DNA of 64,000 bases from Cladochytrium replicatum. Its lineage: Eukaryota; Chytridiomycota; Chytridiomycetes; Cladochytriales; Cladochytriaceae. The notes under the pieces were generated by a model. The model was not told the origin of the DNA. It did no database searches and worked only from the letters and a program-made list of their open reading frames with translations. The stretch spans positions 347,234 to 411,233 of the forward strand of contig JAHLKD010000038.1 in NCBI GenBank assembly GCA_025526935.1, read 5' to 3'. This document shows positions 22,265-33,552 of the stretch, piece by piece. A program made the position numbers and the translations under genes. Every line of letters begins with the position of its first letter. Position 1 is the first letter of the stretch.

Positions 22265-22442
22265 GGGCAGCAAAAACCCGGCGGGTCAGGGTCGGGTACG
22301 GGTTTCAACCACTTCGGGTCCGGGTATTCCCTTTGTACCCGTCAGTGACCCGGCGGGTCCCCAGACAAACACGACCCGACCCAAAGGGTTTGGTGCGGGT
22401 CGCCACTGAAACCCGGACCCGACCCGGACCCGCCGAACCTTA
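22265..22442 (-). repeat. Right TIR and GGGTC subterminal repeats
   Basis: Dense CCCGACCC/GGGTC words end in the inverted terminal repeat. A close copy of this ~180-bp end is found inverted at 46791-46965. Confidence 0.8.
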
Positions 22443-22450
22443 ATCTGTAT
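22443..22450. repeat. Right target-site duplication of the hAT element
   Basis: ATCTGTAT, identical to 13783-13790. Confidence 0.9.
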
Positions 22451-23513
22451 CATAGGTGACAATTAGTATTAAAAAGAGTATTCTACCTCCATCTCTGTGA
22501 GGGGAGATTGACATCTCGCTCTCAGCAGTGTTCTCACTGAAGTTGTTCTGTGCCGTTTTCATTCAGGCAATACGAACTTTAAGTACTGTATACCATGGAT
22601 AGCCTTGCCTATACCATCCTCCAGGTCAGCATCATTCAGCTCTGGGTAGTACTTGATGCATGCAGGTGACATTTCCTCTATCAGATTGATTGTGGGAGAA
22701 ACTGATACCTTGTGTCATAGCTATCGCATGTGTGCCTCCAATACATTCGAACATGGACGCATGCTCATTGAATGCTATGGCCCTCGTTGCTACATGGGCA
22801 GCTGCACCAAACAGTGATTGCAATGCCATTTTGCACAGTTATCGGAGGATCAGGCATTGATGACTGCACAGAGATGCATCTGCTAGCAAACTTCATGATG
22901 TGATCGTTACTGAAGTTGAGGTCTGGTGGAGTGAGCTTCAGTGCATCTATGAACATCTCAATAACTTATGACGCTGCGTGCAAGCCATCTCTTCAACATA
23001 CTGTTTTTGCCACAAATCGTTCGTACCGAATATACCTGTTGCATTGATATGTACCTTGCTACCTCTGCAACTTACCTTGTCACGGCCAGTGAGTAACTTG
23101 AGTGCTGCCTCATTCACTTCCTTGGTGCGTATTGTTACAGTCAGAGAAGCTACATAGCGGTTGTTGAAGATGTTCTCTACATCATCCTCTGAGAACCTCT
23201 CTTTGCAGGATGCAATGATGTCCTTTGGCAATACATAGACAACACCATGCAGGTTCAGTAGCAGTATCTCGACTGCCTTTGTCTTGCCTTGACCGCCATA
23301 TCCAAAGAGCACAAGTATGCGTGGTCTGTCAACTGGATCCATGAGAGCGTTACTGATGCACAACATTATTACATCAAGATTGTTTGCCCTTAGTACGTTG
23401 AGTAACTGCACTTCTGCCTTTGATGGCTCAATGGCAACTATGATGAACGGAACATGTATGGCGGATAGAGGCATGTGACAGAATCCAGAGACAATCTTGT
23501 ATGCATCGTCAGC

Positions 23514-23597
23514 CCCAGTAACTTCATCACCTCTATTATGTGGTAGTATGTTGGTCCCAGTAACTTCATCACCTCTATTATGTGGTAGTATGTTGGA
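23514..23597. repeat. 42-bp direct duplication
   Basis: Two identical 42-bp copies (cccagtaacttcatcacctc...). The length is a multiple of three, so it adds 14 residues in frame to the helicase-like remnant. Confidence 0.9.
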
Positions 23598-23700
23598 CAC
23601 TCTCATGTATCTGACAGTGTAGCCGCTTATCTGGAGTGAGTAGCGTGCAGCAGATATGCAGACACACCTCTAAGGCTGCCGACTGATTTCATGCATCTCC

Positions 23701-23924
23701 TCTCAAGGAATGATATGTACGGACCAGCTGCCTCTCAAGGAATGATATGTACGGACCAGCTGCCTCTCAAGGAATGATATGTACGGACCAGCTGCCTCTC
23801 AAGGAATGATATGTACGGACCAGCTGCCTCTCAAGGAATGATATGTACGGACCAGCTGCCTCTCAAGGAATGATATGTACGGACCAGCTGCCTCTCAAGG
23901 AATGATATGTACGGACCAGCTGCC
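23701..23924. repeat. 32-bp minisatellite, seven identical copies
   Basis: Seven uninterrupted, identical copies of a 32-bp unit (tctcaaggaatgatatgtac followed by ggaccagctgcc). It sits in the helicase-like remnant and shifts its frame. Lack of divergence points to recent expansion. Confidence 0.95.
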
Positions 23925-24306
23925 TTCTCAAAGTTCACAGACACATTATCCATCTCAAGAGTATCGCATAATTGCCTCAGAGCAGGCCCAGACCGTAACC
24001 ACCACCAATAACCAAGTGACGGAACGTAAATGTAGCAGATACCATTGACTGATGCAACAAATCTCTTATTGTACATCAGGTCCTTAATGACAGGTATCCT
24101 TGTCACTAACAAGCATTGATAGAGGTCCTGATAGTGGGAATGCATCCTTTCGAAAATCTCGATATCATATCACTTTGAAGTTGAGATTCTGGAGTCTAAG
24201 GCTGCTGAGCGGGTCCCCCATGATGCCGTGATGCTCTCATACGTCTCAAGTAACATTAAAGATAACACAAAACCTCCCTTCCGTGCGCCACACTACCCAG
24301 GTTGCA

Positions 24307-24899
24307 ATGTTTGTTTTCGCTTCAAAACGAGTATTAAAGCACGGCCTGGCACTTGTCACAAAGGGTTACGCAGCCCAAGCTGGGCGAAATGCGAGACTGA
24401 TTCAAACGGGACAAAACTTCACCCCAGACGATGTGGACCGAATAAGGGAGCAGGCTGAGAAGCTGCGACGGGAGCAGCCAGAGACCTTCAAAAAGATCGA
24501 GCAGCTCGGGAGGGATCCTGAGCTCATGGCGGAAGTTGCGGAGCTCATGCAGTCGATACAGGCGAAAGGGTTCGTGAACGTATCGGCAGATGGTTCACCA
24601 TCTTGGTCCAACATCTTGAAGGTATCGGAAAGCTTAATGACTCTCTCGAATGATATTCTAACCATGGTGTAACTTTCCTTTCATTTTTCGGGTTTGCTTT
24701 TACCACCTTCCTCCAGATGGTTGGGGACAAAGACGTTCGCAGCAAGCTTGTTTCCTTGACAGAATTGATGCGTGCGAAGGGAGTAGATCCAGCTGCATTT
24801 GCTGGTTCGCAAGGAGCCTCTGGGGACAGCTCACCGCAATCAGGGAAGGGTTCGATGCTGGATAGCCTGAAGACATTGCTTGGCGGAAAGGGAAACTGA
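24307..24899 (+). CDS. Small protein with likely mitochondrial presequence
   Basis: Two exons, 24307-24621 and 24717-24899, join in phase across a 95-nt intron with GTATCG donor and CCTCCAG acceptor, giving 165 aa. The N terminus (MFVFASKRVLKHGLALVTKG) is basic, hydroxylated and free of acidic residues, as in mitochondrial targeting signals. The body is helical and charged: FTPDDVDRIREQAEKLRREQ, then ELMAEVAELMQSIQAKGFVN. Exon 2 gives DVRSKLVSLTELMRAKG and a Gly/Ser-rich end (LKTLLGGKGN). I do not recognise a family. The ATG at 24307 was preferred to the one at 24283 because it starts the presequence. Confidence 0.6.
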
Positions 24900-25054
24900 G
24901 CAAAATGTAAACATCACATTGCTTAAACTTTGTGTAAACAGAGCGGAGGTTCTAATCGAGTCCGAAGCGGTAAACTTTTTCTGGTCTGTCACTACACTCC
25001 CCATGGCTTTGACGTTTCCTTCCTTTCTGACCACGTGTGACTCGTCAAGCCCGG

Positions 25055-25718
25055 TCCATGTTGAAAGACTGCACGGGGGTGAATGCATTGTACTTTCCAA
25101 GCACACAGCTTATTATGGTGTTTGTCGGCGAAGACACCCCACAGCGAATGCCATCGCCCTACGCCGCACCATTTCTTCCGCCCTATCCAGTAACTGCCAG
25201 AGCGTCTCCTTCCACGGCGGAGATAGCATCAACGTCCGAGTACTCGCTAGAACCACTCACAGAACTACTCGTTGGAGATGGACTTGCGTCGAGTATGCGC
25301 ATACCTGACGGCATCCCCGTTTGTGTGATGTCTCCTTTCGGTAGACAACCACCCAGCAACTTCACACGTTGCCACGGTCGACGAACACCGCAAGAGCGAT
25401 ATCATATTTCAGCATTCAACATTGCACGGCTACCCCCAGTTCTACGTGCTACTATCGCCATCCCCTTCCTGCTCGTCGTAGTTCCATGTCTACTTCTACC
25501 ATTTGGTTTGTTGGCGTTGTGATATCCCCAAATGTCTACCTACCCTTTTTCTTGCACGTAGTCGCAGTTTTATGCTTAAGTGTAATCGCACATGTCCACG
25601 CGCTCTGGATCTTTGCGATAGCTGCAACTTCCGCAACCGTCCACTTTGTTCGCAGGGGATTATCTTTCGCCACCTGCCCACTTCTATTTCGCTGCTGCCG
25701 AACGCCACGATCTGACCT
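25055..25718 (+). CDS. Possible small membrane protein, Cys-rich tail
   Basis: From about 25055 a frame is open to 25522. It encodes a Pro/Ser-rich segment followed by one strong hydrophobic helix (ATIAIPFLLVVVPCLLLPFG). A GTGATA donor near 25519 and a GTAG acceptor near 25562 would join in phase to a Cys-rich end (KCNRTCPRALDLCDSCNFRN) and a stop at about 25715. A competing frame (25369-25965) is also open, with YFLGMLMAAKQIEHSNIDLE near its end, so the 3' structure is unresolved. No family is recognised. The helix and Cys pattern are observed; the gene model is tentative. Confidence 0.35.
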
Positions 25719-25965
25719 CTCTCCGGCATATCTTTCTTCTCCGATCTATCCCAAGTTTGTCATTTTCGACGATAGTCCTCCGCTCAGCCATGTAGTGGTA
25801 CGAATGCTTTGGGCTCTGGCGACGCTTTCGCGACCATCTCCTGCCTTTGCAGAGCGATACTTTCTTGGCATGCTGATGGCAGCAAAGCAAATAGAGCACT
25901 CAAACATCGACCTGGAACGAAATGATCCGGTTATCGCGGCCGATGTGCACTGTCACTTTCGATAG

Positions 25966-26503
25966 ATTGCAATCAAACGGTGGCGGCAATGCATATTAGC
26001 TGTGAATGCACCTCAGGGAATGCTTACACACTAAAGCTTATTATAATATCTTTTATTTAAATTGACTGTTAGAAGAAGATTTTAGCTTGCATTTTTTTTC
26101 TTGTTGATGGTGCAATTTCAGATTCGGACAATTATCACATGGCTGGTGAAGGTTTCATGCGAAATAAGGTCGAGCACCCTCGCATTATTTGTGGTCGAAA
26201 ATGATGGTTTATGCGCTGCGCAGGGATATGAATGATCACCAACATGTGCGAATGCCACACAGCACAACGACGTGAGCAAGTTTTGCTGGGGTGGTTTGAC
26301 CGGTCGTCAAGCACCACGCTATAAATTCCCCCCCAACGAAACAATTCGCACAAATTTGATGCACGTTTAGTCACGTGACTCCATGTGAAATGCACGCGGT
26401 GCAGGATTGATGCTTCGCCACGATCAGTCAGGCCGATGGCCTTAAAGCCCGAACCCCTTTCCCCACACAGTGTTGAAACACACTCCACTCCTCCACCAGC
26501 GCT
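25966..26503. promoter_or_regulatory. Upstream region of xylose isomerase gene
   Basis: 538 bp with no supported gene; the open minus-strand frame across it is the antisense shadow of exon 1. It contains a perfect 12-bp E-box palindrome AGTCACGTGACT at 26369-26380, the consensus for bHLH factors such as Cbf1/USF, and a TATA-like TATAAATT at 26320-26327. Confidence 0.5.
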
Positions 26504-28160
26504 ATGACCGTGAAAGAATTCTTCGCGTCCGCAAAGCAGATCGAGTACAAAGGTCCCAGCAGCGAAGACCCTCTCTCCTACCGTTGGTACAACAAGGATG
26601 AAGTTATTCTCGGCAAGAAGGTATAGATCTAGTGAGTAATGCATGTGTGCAAACCTGAATGCTATCGCAAAAGATGTCGGAATGGCTAAAGTTCTCTGTG
26701 TGCTACTGGCACACGTTCCGCGGAACCGGTCTTGATCCCTTTGGAACTCACACGCTCGACCGTCCGTGGTACTCGATCGACCGCACCGATATTCCATACG
26801 CAGAGATCGTCGAGTACTGCAAGGCTCGCGTCGACGCCGCTTTCGAGTTCTTCACCAAGCTCGGGGTGGAGTACTACACTTTCCACGACCGCGATGTGTC
26901 ACCTGAGCTCGCAACTCTCGCTGAGACCAACCAGTATGTTTATATTCTCACTTCTTTTTTTGGCTAAGTATTGAATGTCAGGCTGCTGGACGAGGTTACG
27001 GACTACATGCTCAAGAAGCAGGAGGCGACTGGTGTGAAACTTCTCTGGGGCACGGCCAACTTGTTCTCTGCACCCCGATTCGCCCAGGGTGCCGGAACTT
27101 CGTGCGAATTCGACGTGTACGCCACTGCCGCTGCTCAGGTCAAGAAAGCGATGGACGTAACGCACAAGGTACGGCGGCTCTGTGTCCATCTTCAGACGTC
27201 TTCTAACTGAACAACTTAGCTTGGTGGTTCCGCTTACATTTTCTGGGGAGGTCGTGAAGGTTACGCTTCCCTCTTGAACACCAACGTCCGAAAGGAGCTG
27301 GACAACATGGCTGCCCTGTTCAAGATGGCTGTAGCCTACAAGGAGAAGATTGGAGCTACCTTCACCTTCATGATCGAGCCTAAACCCCGTGAGCCAATGA
27401 AGCACCAGTACGACTACGACGCGCAGACTGTGATTGGGTTCTTGAAGACCTACGGTCTCGACAAGGACTTCAAGCTCAACATCGAGCCTAACCACACCAC
27501 TCTTGCTGGTCACGAGTACGTTCACGACATCTTGGTTTCGGCTGAGTACGACTTCTGTACGTACATATATGATGTTTTGTTTTCGCTCATTTAACCTGTC
27601 TTTTCTTTCCTCATTCAGTGGGTTCTATCGACTGTAACACCGGAGACCCATTGGTCGGCTGGGACACTGACCAGTTCTTGATGAATGACCGTGACGCAAC
27701 TCTCGTTATGATGGTTGTGTTGAAAATGGGAGGTTTCACCGCGGGTGGTCTCAACTTTGACTGCAAAGTTCGCCGCGAGTCAACCGACTTGGAAGGTGAG
27801 CCAAATCACCATTGATTCTTGATTGTACGTATTGCTGACCTCTCCATTTTTGCAGACATGTTCATTTCACACATTGGTTCGATGGACTGCTTTGCAAAGG
27901 GTTTGCGCATGGCGGCTCACATTCAGAGCCGCGGACGCCTCGCTGGTCTGCTTGAGCAGCGATACGCGTCGTGGACAGGTGCTGACGCGAAGGGTGTTGT
28001 CGGTGGAGCAGCCACTTTCGAAGAGCTCGAGCAGTACGTTCTTGGGTTGGGAGCTAAGCTCCAGACTGTACGTGCCAGGTCTGGCAAACAGGAATTGTTT
28101 GAGCGAGTGTTCGCGGATGAGTGCGACTCTGCGCTGATTGAGGTCGCGAAGAAGCATTAA
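26504..28160 (+). CDS. xylA: Xylose isomerase (EC 5.3.1.5)
   Basis: Six exons (26504-26620, 26674-26933, 26982-27168, 27220-27556, 27619-27795, 27856-28160) join in phase to 460 aa, the usual size for the long form. The enzyme converts D-xylose to D-xylulose with two divalent metals. Family signatures are present: substrate-binding [13 protein letters not shown], catalytic His in [27 protein letters not shown], metal-ligand Glu/His in [17 protein letters not shown] and [14 protein letters not shown], Asp ligands in [10 protein letters not shown] and GWDTDQF, then [12 protein letters not shown]. Most fungi use xylose reductase plus xylitol dehydrogenase. Isomerases are known from anaerobic chytrids such as Piromyces and a few others. 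The introns show this is a settled nuclear gene, not bacterial contamination. Confidence 0.97.
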
Positions 28161-28374
28161 GAGTAGTTATGAACCAGCGTGGTAGTCGGTCTTCTTTGTA
28201 TGTACCAGTAATGCTAATATGATGTGAAAAGAATCATGCACAACACCTGGTTGGTCCCTTTTGTGTGTCTCATTGGTCCTGATTTGGCTGGTAATTAAAC
28301 GCGTCCCGCTCAACTGAACGTGTCTCTCCTTCGCCGGTCTCTGCTCCGCGAAACGACCCCACCACGGCCAAACT

Positions 28375-28380
28375 TATAAA
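28375..28380 (+). promoter_or_regulatory. TATA-like box before the WSC-oxidase gene
   Basis: TATAAA, 47 bp upstream of the ATG at 28427, in a 266-bp intergenic gap. It would imply a short 5' leader. Confidence 0.4.
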
Positions 28381-28426
28381 GCGGATCTTGTCTCAGATCA
28401 TTGGTCTCTCTATCAATATATTCCTT

Positions 28427-31400
28427 ATGGCTAGTGTGGCCGTATCGCTGGCTGTGTTGCTGTCCGTAGACTCGGCTTTGTCCCTGGTGCACGAATCGGC
28501 AATAGAGGTAACTGCTGATCTTCGATTTCATGTACTGCAGATACTCACTGCATATTGCATTCAGATTAATCATGGCTCCTTACTCGACAAACGTGCTCTA
28601 ACTCCGTCTCTTTACTCATCGGTCGGATGTTATACAGAGGGCAACGGGGGTCGTGCCCTCACCCTCTCGTCCTTCTTCAATACAAATTCCATGACGGTTA
28701 CATCCTGCATCGCCTTCTGCTCCAATTCGAACTACGTGTTGGCGGGATTGGAATACGCCCAGGAATGCTATTGTGGGAACAATCTTAAGAACAACGCTAC
28801 AGTTGCGCCAGCAGGTGATTGCAACATGGCTTGCAATGGAAACCTAGCTCAGACTTGTGGAAGTAGCAAACGTCTTTCGATTTGGTCGTACAACGGCGCG
28901 ACGCCGGTCCCTGCCCCGATCCCGTCGGTTAACAAGACAAAAGTCTTTGCTGGCGGGTTTACATACAAGGGCTGCTTTCAGGACAACGTTCCAAATTACG
29001 GAAAGACGTTGGCTGGTGCCAAAGTTGCGGATGACACCATGACGCAAGATTCTTGCATCAGCTTCTGCGATGGGAAAGGATATTCGTTTGCCGGTGTTGA
29101 ATATGGGAGGGAGTGTTCTGTAAGTGGAATCGATGGCGATCTACATTGTAATTAACTTGATCCTCTAAACATCTCAAAATTCAGTGCGGAAACTCATTCG
29201 CAACGACCGTCGCTGCCCCAGAATCCGATTGCTCGATGCAGTGTTTGGGTTCAGAGGCACAGCTCTGCGGTGCCGGAAATCGACTCAACATCTTTGGAAA
29301 GCAGAGCATTACCACTACGACGGCAACATCAACGACGACGACGACCACGACGACTACCAGGACGTCTGCAGCGGCAGTCACTACCAGTTCATCCTCTTTC
29401 GGTCCAAACTTCCAATATGTTGGATGCTACGCCGAAGGAACCACCGGTCGTGCTTTGAACAGAGACGCGACAACATCCAATGCGCTCACCCCGGCGGTTT
29501 GCATCAGCTACTGCAGCGGGAAAGGCTATTCCTTGGCCGGTTTGGAGTTCGGTGTCGAGTGCTGTACGTGATGTATCTTGGATCGAATAATGTCCTCGAA
29601 GCTGATCTGCGTCTTCCAAATCAGTTTGTGGAAATGACATCCGCAATCAAGGATCTGCGGCACCAGCGACCAATTGCTCAATGTCGTGCTCCGGCGACGC
29701 CACTCAAACTTGTGGTAACGGCGGACGCCTATCCGTCTGGTCGCTCAATGGCGCAACTCCAGTTATAGTACCCCCACCGACTGTTAAAACCAACAACTTG
29801 CCTGGATCTTGGTCTTACTCCGGTTGCTATGTTGATCCGGCCGCACCGCGTGCCCTGGGCGGCGAGATAACTGCTGGAACAATGACACCGGTCAAATGCA
29901 TCAACCTCTGCAATGGGAAAGGTTACAAGTTCGCAGGGATCGAGTACGGTAACGAATGTTACGTGAGTGGAAATGTTTGCACCGCAGAACTATGCTGACT
30001 GTTCATTTCGCTAGTAGTGCGGTTACACACTCACCACAGCGAAAGTTGCCGAGACTGATTGCAACACGTTCTGTACGAGCGACGAGTCCTACTTTTGCGG
30101 AGCTGGAAATCGACTCACAGTGTATGTGAATGGAGCTTTCGGGGTAACCACCACCACAACAACAACCACCGCGACAGCAGTTCCGCCTCCCATAGTTCAG
30201 ACCACTGGTTTGCCAAACGGCTGGGTGGTAAAGTTGTAGTTATGTTTCATTCACATGTAGTGCTCATTTTTTCCGTAGATTCTCGATTGCTACACTGATT
30301 ATCCCGGAACCAAAGTGCTCACAGGTGGTTCGACCACAAGTGCAACCATGACGCCAGGCTACTGTATCAACTACTGTGCTGGCCTTGGCCTTACTCTCGC
30401 AGGGTTGGAGAATGGGAACACTTGTCTCTGCGACACTGCAATCCGTAACAACCATGTTCGTGCGACTGGTTGTACAACGAGCTGTGCTGGGGCTGCCGGA
30501 ACAGTTTGCGGTGGTACGATGAAGGTTCTGATCTACAACTACACACTCTCTGCTCCACCGACGGCAACATCCCCGATTCCTTCGCCCTCGCCGAGTCCCA
30601 TTCTCGGAATCAAAAAATCTGGCTTTGTGAAAGCGGGCGTTCAGTTCCTTGGGTGCTACCAGGAAAACGGCAACCGCGCACTGCCAGCGTTCGTCAAAGA
30701 TAACGTCCCCATAACCGTCGACAGCTGCATCGATATCTGCCAGACTGCGGGTTACCGACTCGCTGGGATGGAGTTCTCTAAGGAGTGCTGGTGTGACAAT
30801 GCAATTGCGTCCGTTGCAACCCTCACGACTTGGCAAGCCGACTCGCAATGCAACATGCCGTGCACTGGTGACCAGTACCAGGTCTGTGGTGACGCGAGTC
30901 GTATTACCATATACAACAACACCCAGTTCACACCTACTGCACCTCCTGGTGGTGGAGGGGCGGGTGGCGGCGGAGGAGCCTTGACACAAGTATCGCCAAA
31001 GTTCACTATTTCGGGAGGGAAGAATTACTCTTGGGTCGGATGCTATACCGAGGGCCAGGGCGTTTATGGACGTGCTTTGCAAGGCTCGCAATCGATATTG
31101 AACAACCAGACTGTGTACTCTTGTGGAACTTACTGCGTTGCTCAGAACTTCACCTTGTTTGGCGTAGAATATGGGGTGAGTGAAAATCTTTTCCGACAAT
31201 ACTACCTGGACTATGTCTGAATCCTTATATGTAGGTCGAGTGCTACTGCGGAAATATTCTCATCAACGGTCCCGCTCCCGTTCCATCTCTTGATGGCTGC
31301 ATGATGCCCTGTGGTGGAAATGCATCCCAAACCTGCGGTGGAGGACAAAAGCTTCAGATCTATTCCCTTAATGGACAGGCTCCGGCGGTTCGACCTGTGC

Positions 31401-33552
31401 CAGTCGTGCTTACTAAGGATCTACCTGATAAGTGGTACTATGCCGGATGCTGGCACGACACTGTCAACGGACCCAACAAGGCCGTGCCGTTCAAGAGTGT
31501 GTTCAATGGAAACATGACTGTTCTGAACTGCATCGATCATTGTCAGCTCTTCGGATACGCCGTTGCCGCGGCTCAATACGGCGACGAGTGCTGGTGCGGA
31601 GACCGGATCTCTCCGGATGCCGCGCAAGTTGCAGAGATTGTAAGTTGGGGGCGATGCGAAGAAACGAAGGAATGCATCGTGATCTGAATTTTCTCAAAAA
31701 GCAATGTACCACCCCTTGCTCGGGCAACACACTCGAGCTGTGCGGTGCAGGTGCAATCTCTAACATCTACGTCCACAATGGAAGTCTCTTCGAATGGCAG
31801 ACTCCGACGGTGACTGGCCGGTACGAGCAATTCATGGGGGGAGTCGATGTCCCGCTTCTTGCTGGTGTCGCCCCGTACAACAACAAGGTTGTTTTCCTTG
31901 CTCGATTGGCTGGAGGACAGCCAAACACTACCCATGCTTACGAGTTCGACTGGAAGAATCGGAATTACAGGACCGCTTTCCGTGAAATGGTGAGCTTACG
32001 ACATGATAGGAAGATCTGGTGTACTAATCACCCATTCCAGCACATTAAAACCGACATTTTCTGTGCTGCTGGAAACATATTGCCTGACAGCATCGGGCGA
32101 TTCCTTGCAGTTGCAGGTTGGGCGGATGAAGCGCTACAAGGAGTACGTGTGTACAAACCGACTGGACAGCACTTTGTGAACGGCACTACCGACTGGGAAG
32201 AGAACCCGCCAGCGCTGCATTTGAAGGTCGCGCGATGGTACCCGACCACCGCGACACTCACAAACGGCTCAATCATCGTCGTCGGAGGATCTGCGGCCGC
32301 GAACACACCTAACCAGCCATCCGTCGAAATTCTTCCAAATCCAGCAAACTCTGGGCCAACACCTCTAGAACTTCCGCTTCTCGTGCAAACAGATGGCCAT
32401 AACCTGTACTGTGGAGTATACGTGCTTCCGAACACCGGCGCATTGTTCATTTTCGCTGGAGAGCGTGCTCAGCTCCTCAGACAGACCGACTTTAGCATCC
32501 AGCGTGAACTCCCCATCTGCCCGAACGGCGTGCTGCGAGAGGGCTACAGAACATACCCGTTCACTGGATCGTACGCTCTTTTGCCCATGACAGCACCAGC
32601 CTATCGTCCGGAGTTTTTGGTATGCGGGGGAGGAATTGGCGGAGGCGGGAAGGCACACAACACTTGTGCGCGGATCGGACCGGAGGACACTAATCCAACA
32701 TGGATCGTTGAGCGCATGGCACGTGAAATGGTTTTTCATCGTTCCAGATATATTGAATGAATCATTTTACAGCCTTTCGATCGAGTCATGCCGAACATGG
32801 TCCAGTTGCCGGACGGAACGTACCTCATCGTCAATGGAGCTGCGGAGGGTGTTGCAGGTTTCGGATTAGCAAAGAAGCCAGTGCTCACCGCCATCCTGTA
32901 CGATCCTGCTGCAGTCGTTCACAAGCGAATTTCGATTCTCAATACGACTGTCGTTGCACGAATGTACCATTCAGGTGATGTTCCATGATGAAAGCAAACG
33001 ATCAACTTATACTCAAATTTTAGAATAGAGGCGACCCTTCTTCCTGACGGAACGGTTTTGATCAGTGGGTCGGATCCGGCAGACAACGACTTCCCCGAGG
33101 AGTACCGTCTCGAAATATACGTCCCGCCATACATTGCAAACAATCCGCCTCGACCCACGTTCACCCTTGCAAACGGTGCTTCCCGGGACCTCGCGTACGG
33201 ACAAGGGCTTGCTTTGACCGTCGTGGCACGCACCACGAACAAACCCATCCGTGTTTCGTTCATGCGTGACGGTGTCAACACCCACTCCACCCACATGGAT
33301 CAACGCTTTATCTGGCTTGACATTACCATCGGGCCTACTAGCCAAACAGGAAGCGGAACGTACACTGTGCGCATGCCGCCGAACGGAAAAGTCGCTCCGC
33401 CAGGATGGTACCAGATCTGGGTCTTGGAAGGCCCGACTCCGTGCCAAGAACATACTTGGGTTCGAATTGGAGGTGATCCGTCTTCGCTGTACGGATGGCC
33501 GAGCGTCCCTGGTTACAACCTCACTGGACTCGGTCAGACCGTGACATGGTAG
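28427..33552 (+). CDS. Secreted glyoxal oxidase with eight WSC domains
   Basis: Eleven exons (28427-28507, 28565-29119, 29185-29563, 29625-29962, 30018-30224, 30279-31175, 31235-31639, 31702-31989, 32041-32730, 32773-32974, 33029-33552) join in phase to 1,521 aa. A signal peptide (ASVAVSLAVLLSVDSALS) comes first. Eight Cys-rich WSC domains follow, each starting like GCYTEG...GRAL and holding CYCGN/CWCDN; these bind wall polysaccharide. A Thr-rich linker (about residues 330-355) separates WSC2 and WSC3. The C-terminal ~640 residues are a radical copper oxidase of the AA5_1/glyoxal oxidase class: cross-link Cys in DIFCAAGN, Tyr in VARWYPTT, Tyr-His pair in ARMYHS, last His in HSTHMDQRF. It oxidises small aldehydes to acids, making H2O2 at the cell surface. 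Copper is required, and a putative copper transporter gene lies 523 bp downstream. Confidence 0.93.

Larger units (their letters stand above)
13791..22442 (+). mobile_element. Complete 8.65-kb hAT transposon with two ORFs
   Basis: Both ends are defined by sequence. The left end reads TAAGGATCGGCGGGT; the right end is its near-perfect inverse (TAAGGTTCGGCGGGT on the other strand). Each is flanked directly by the same 8 bp, ATCTGTAT (13783-13790 and 22443-22450), the duplication length expected of hAT. Inside are GGGTC-rich subterminal repeats, an intact transposase (16048-18474), a second ORF (20632-22142) and long arrays of a ~97-bp repeat in opposite orientations around the transposase. A retroelement chimera (14651-15786) is nested in the left array. 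At 8.65 kb it is much larger than typical hAT elements. A truncated relative lies at 46791-49329. Confidence 0.9.
22560..24150 (-). pseudogene. Decayed superfamily-3 helicase (D5/primase-like)
   Basis: Minus-strand pieces share the order of a D5-type primase-helicase of DNA viruses and plasmids. 24145-23925 has a D5_N-like region (YNKRFVASVNGICYIYVP, then YWWWLRSGPALRQLCDTL). 23606-22947 has the helicase: Walker A GYGGQGKT, then LHGVVYVLPKDIIAS, then EAALKLLTGRDKV and HINATGIFGTNDLW, the SF3 motif C/sensor region. 22956-22765 is a C-terminal remnant. The two main pieces are separated by a 32-bp minisatellite that is not a multiple of three, and stops follow, so the gene is broken. No introns are evident and no other viral gene is visible nearby. 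It is probably a captured viral or selfish-replicon gene; the donor is unknown. Confidence 0.6.

Noticed and set aside
26135-26797. 220-codon minus-strand ORF
   Set aside because: Overlaps the promoter and first two exons of xylose isomerase on the other strand and has no recognisable domain.
30264-31199. 311-codon minus-strand ORF
   Set aside because: Antisense shadow of WSC exons of the glyoxal oxidase gene; the sense strand has clear domains and splice sites.
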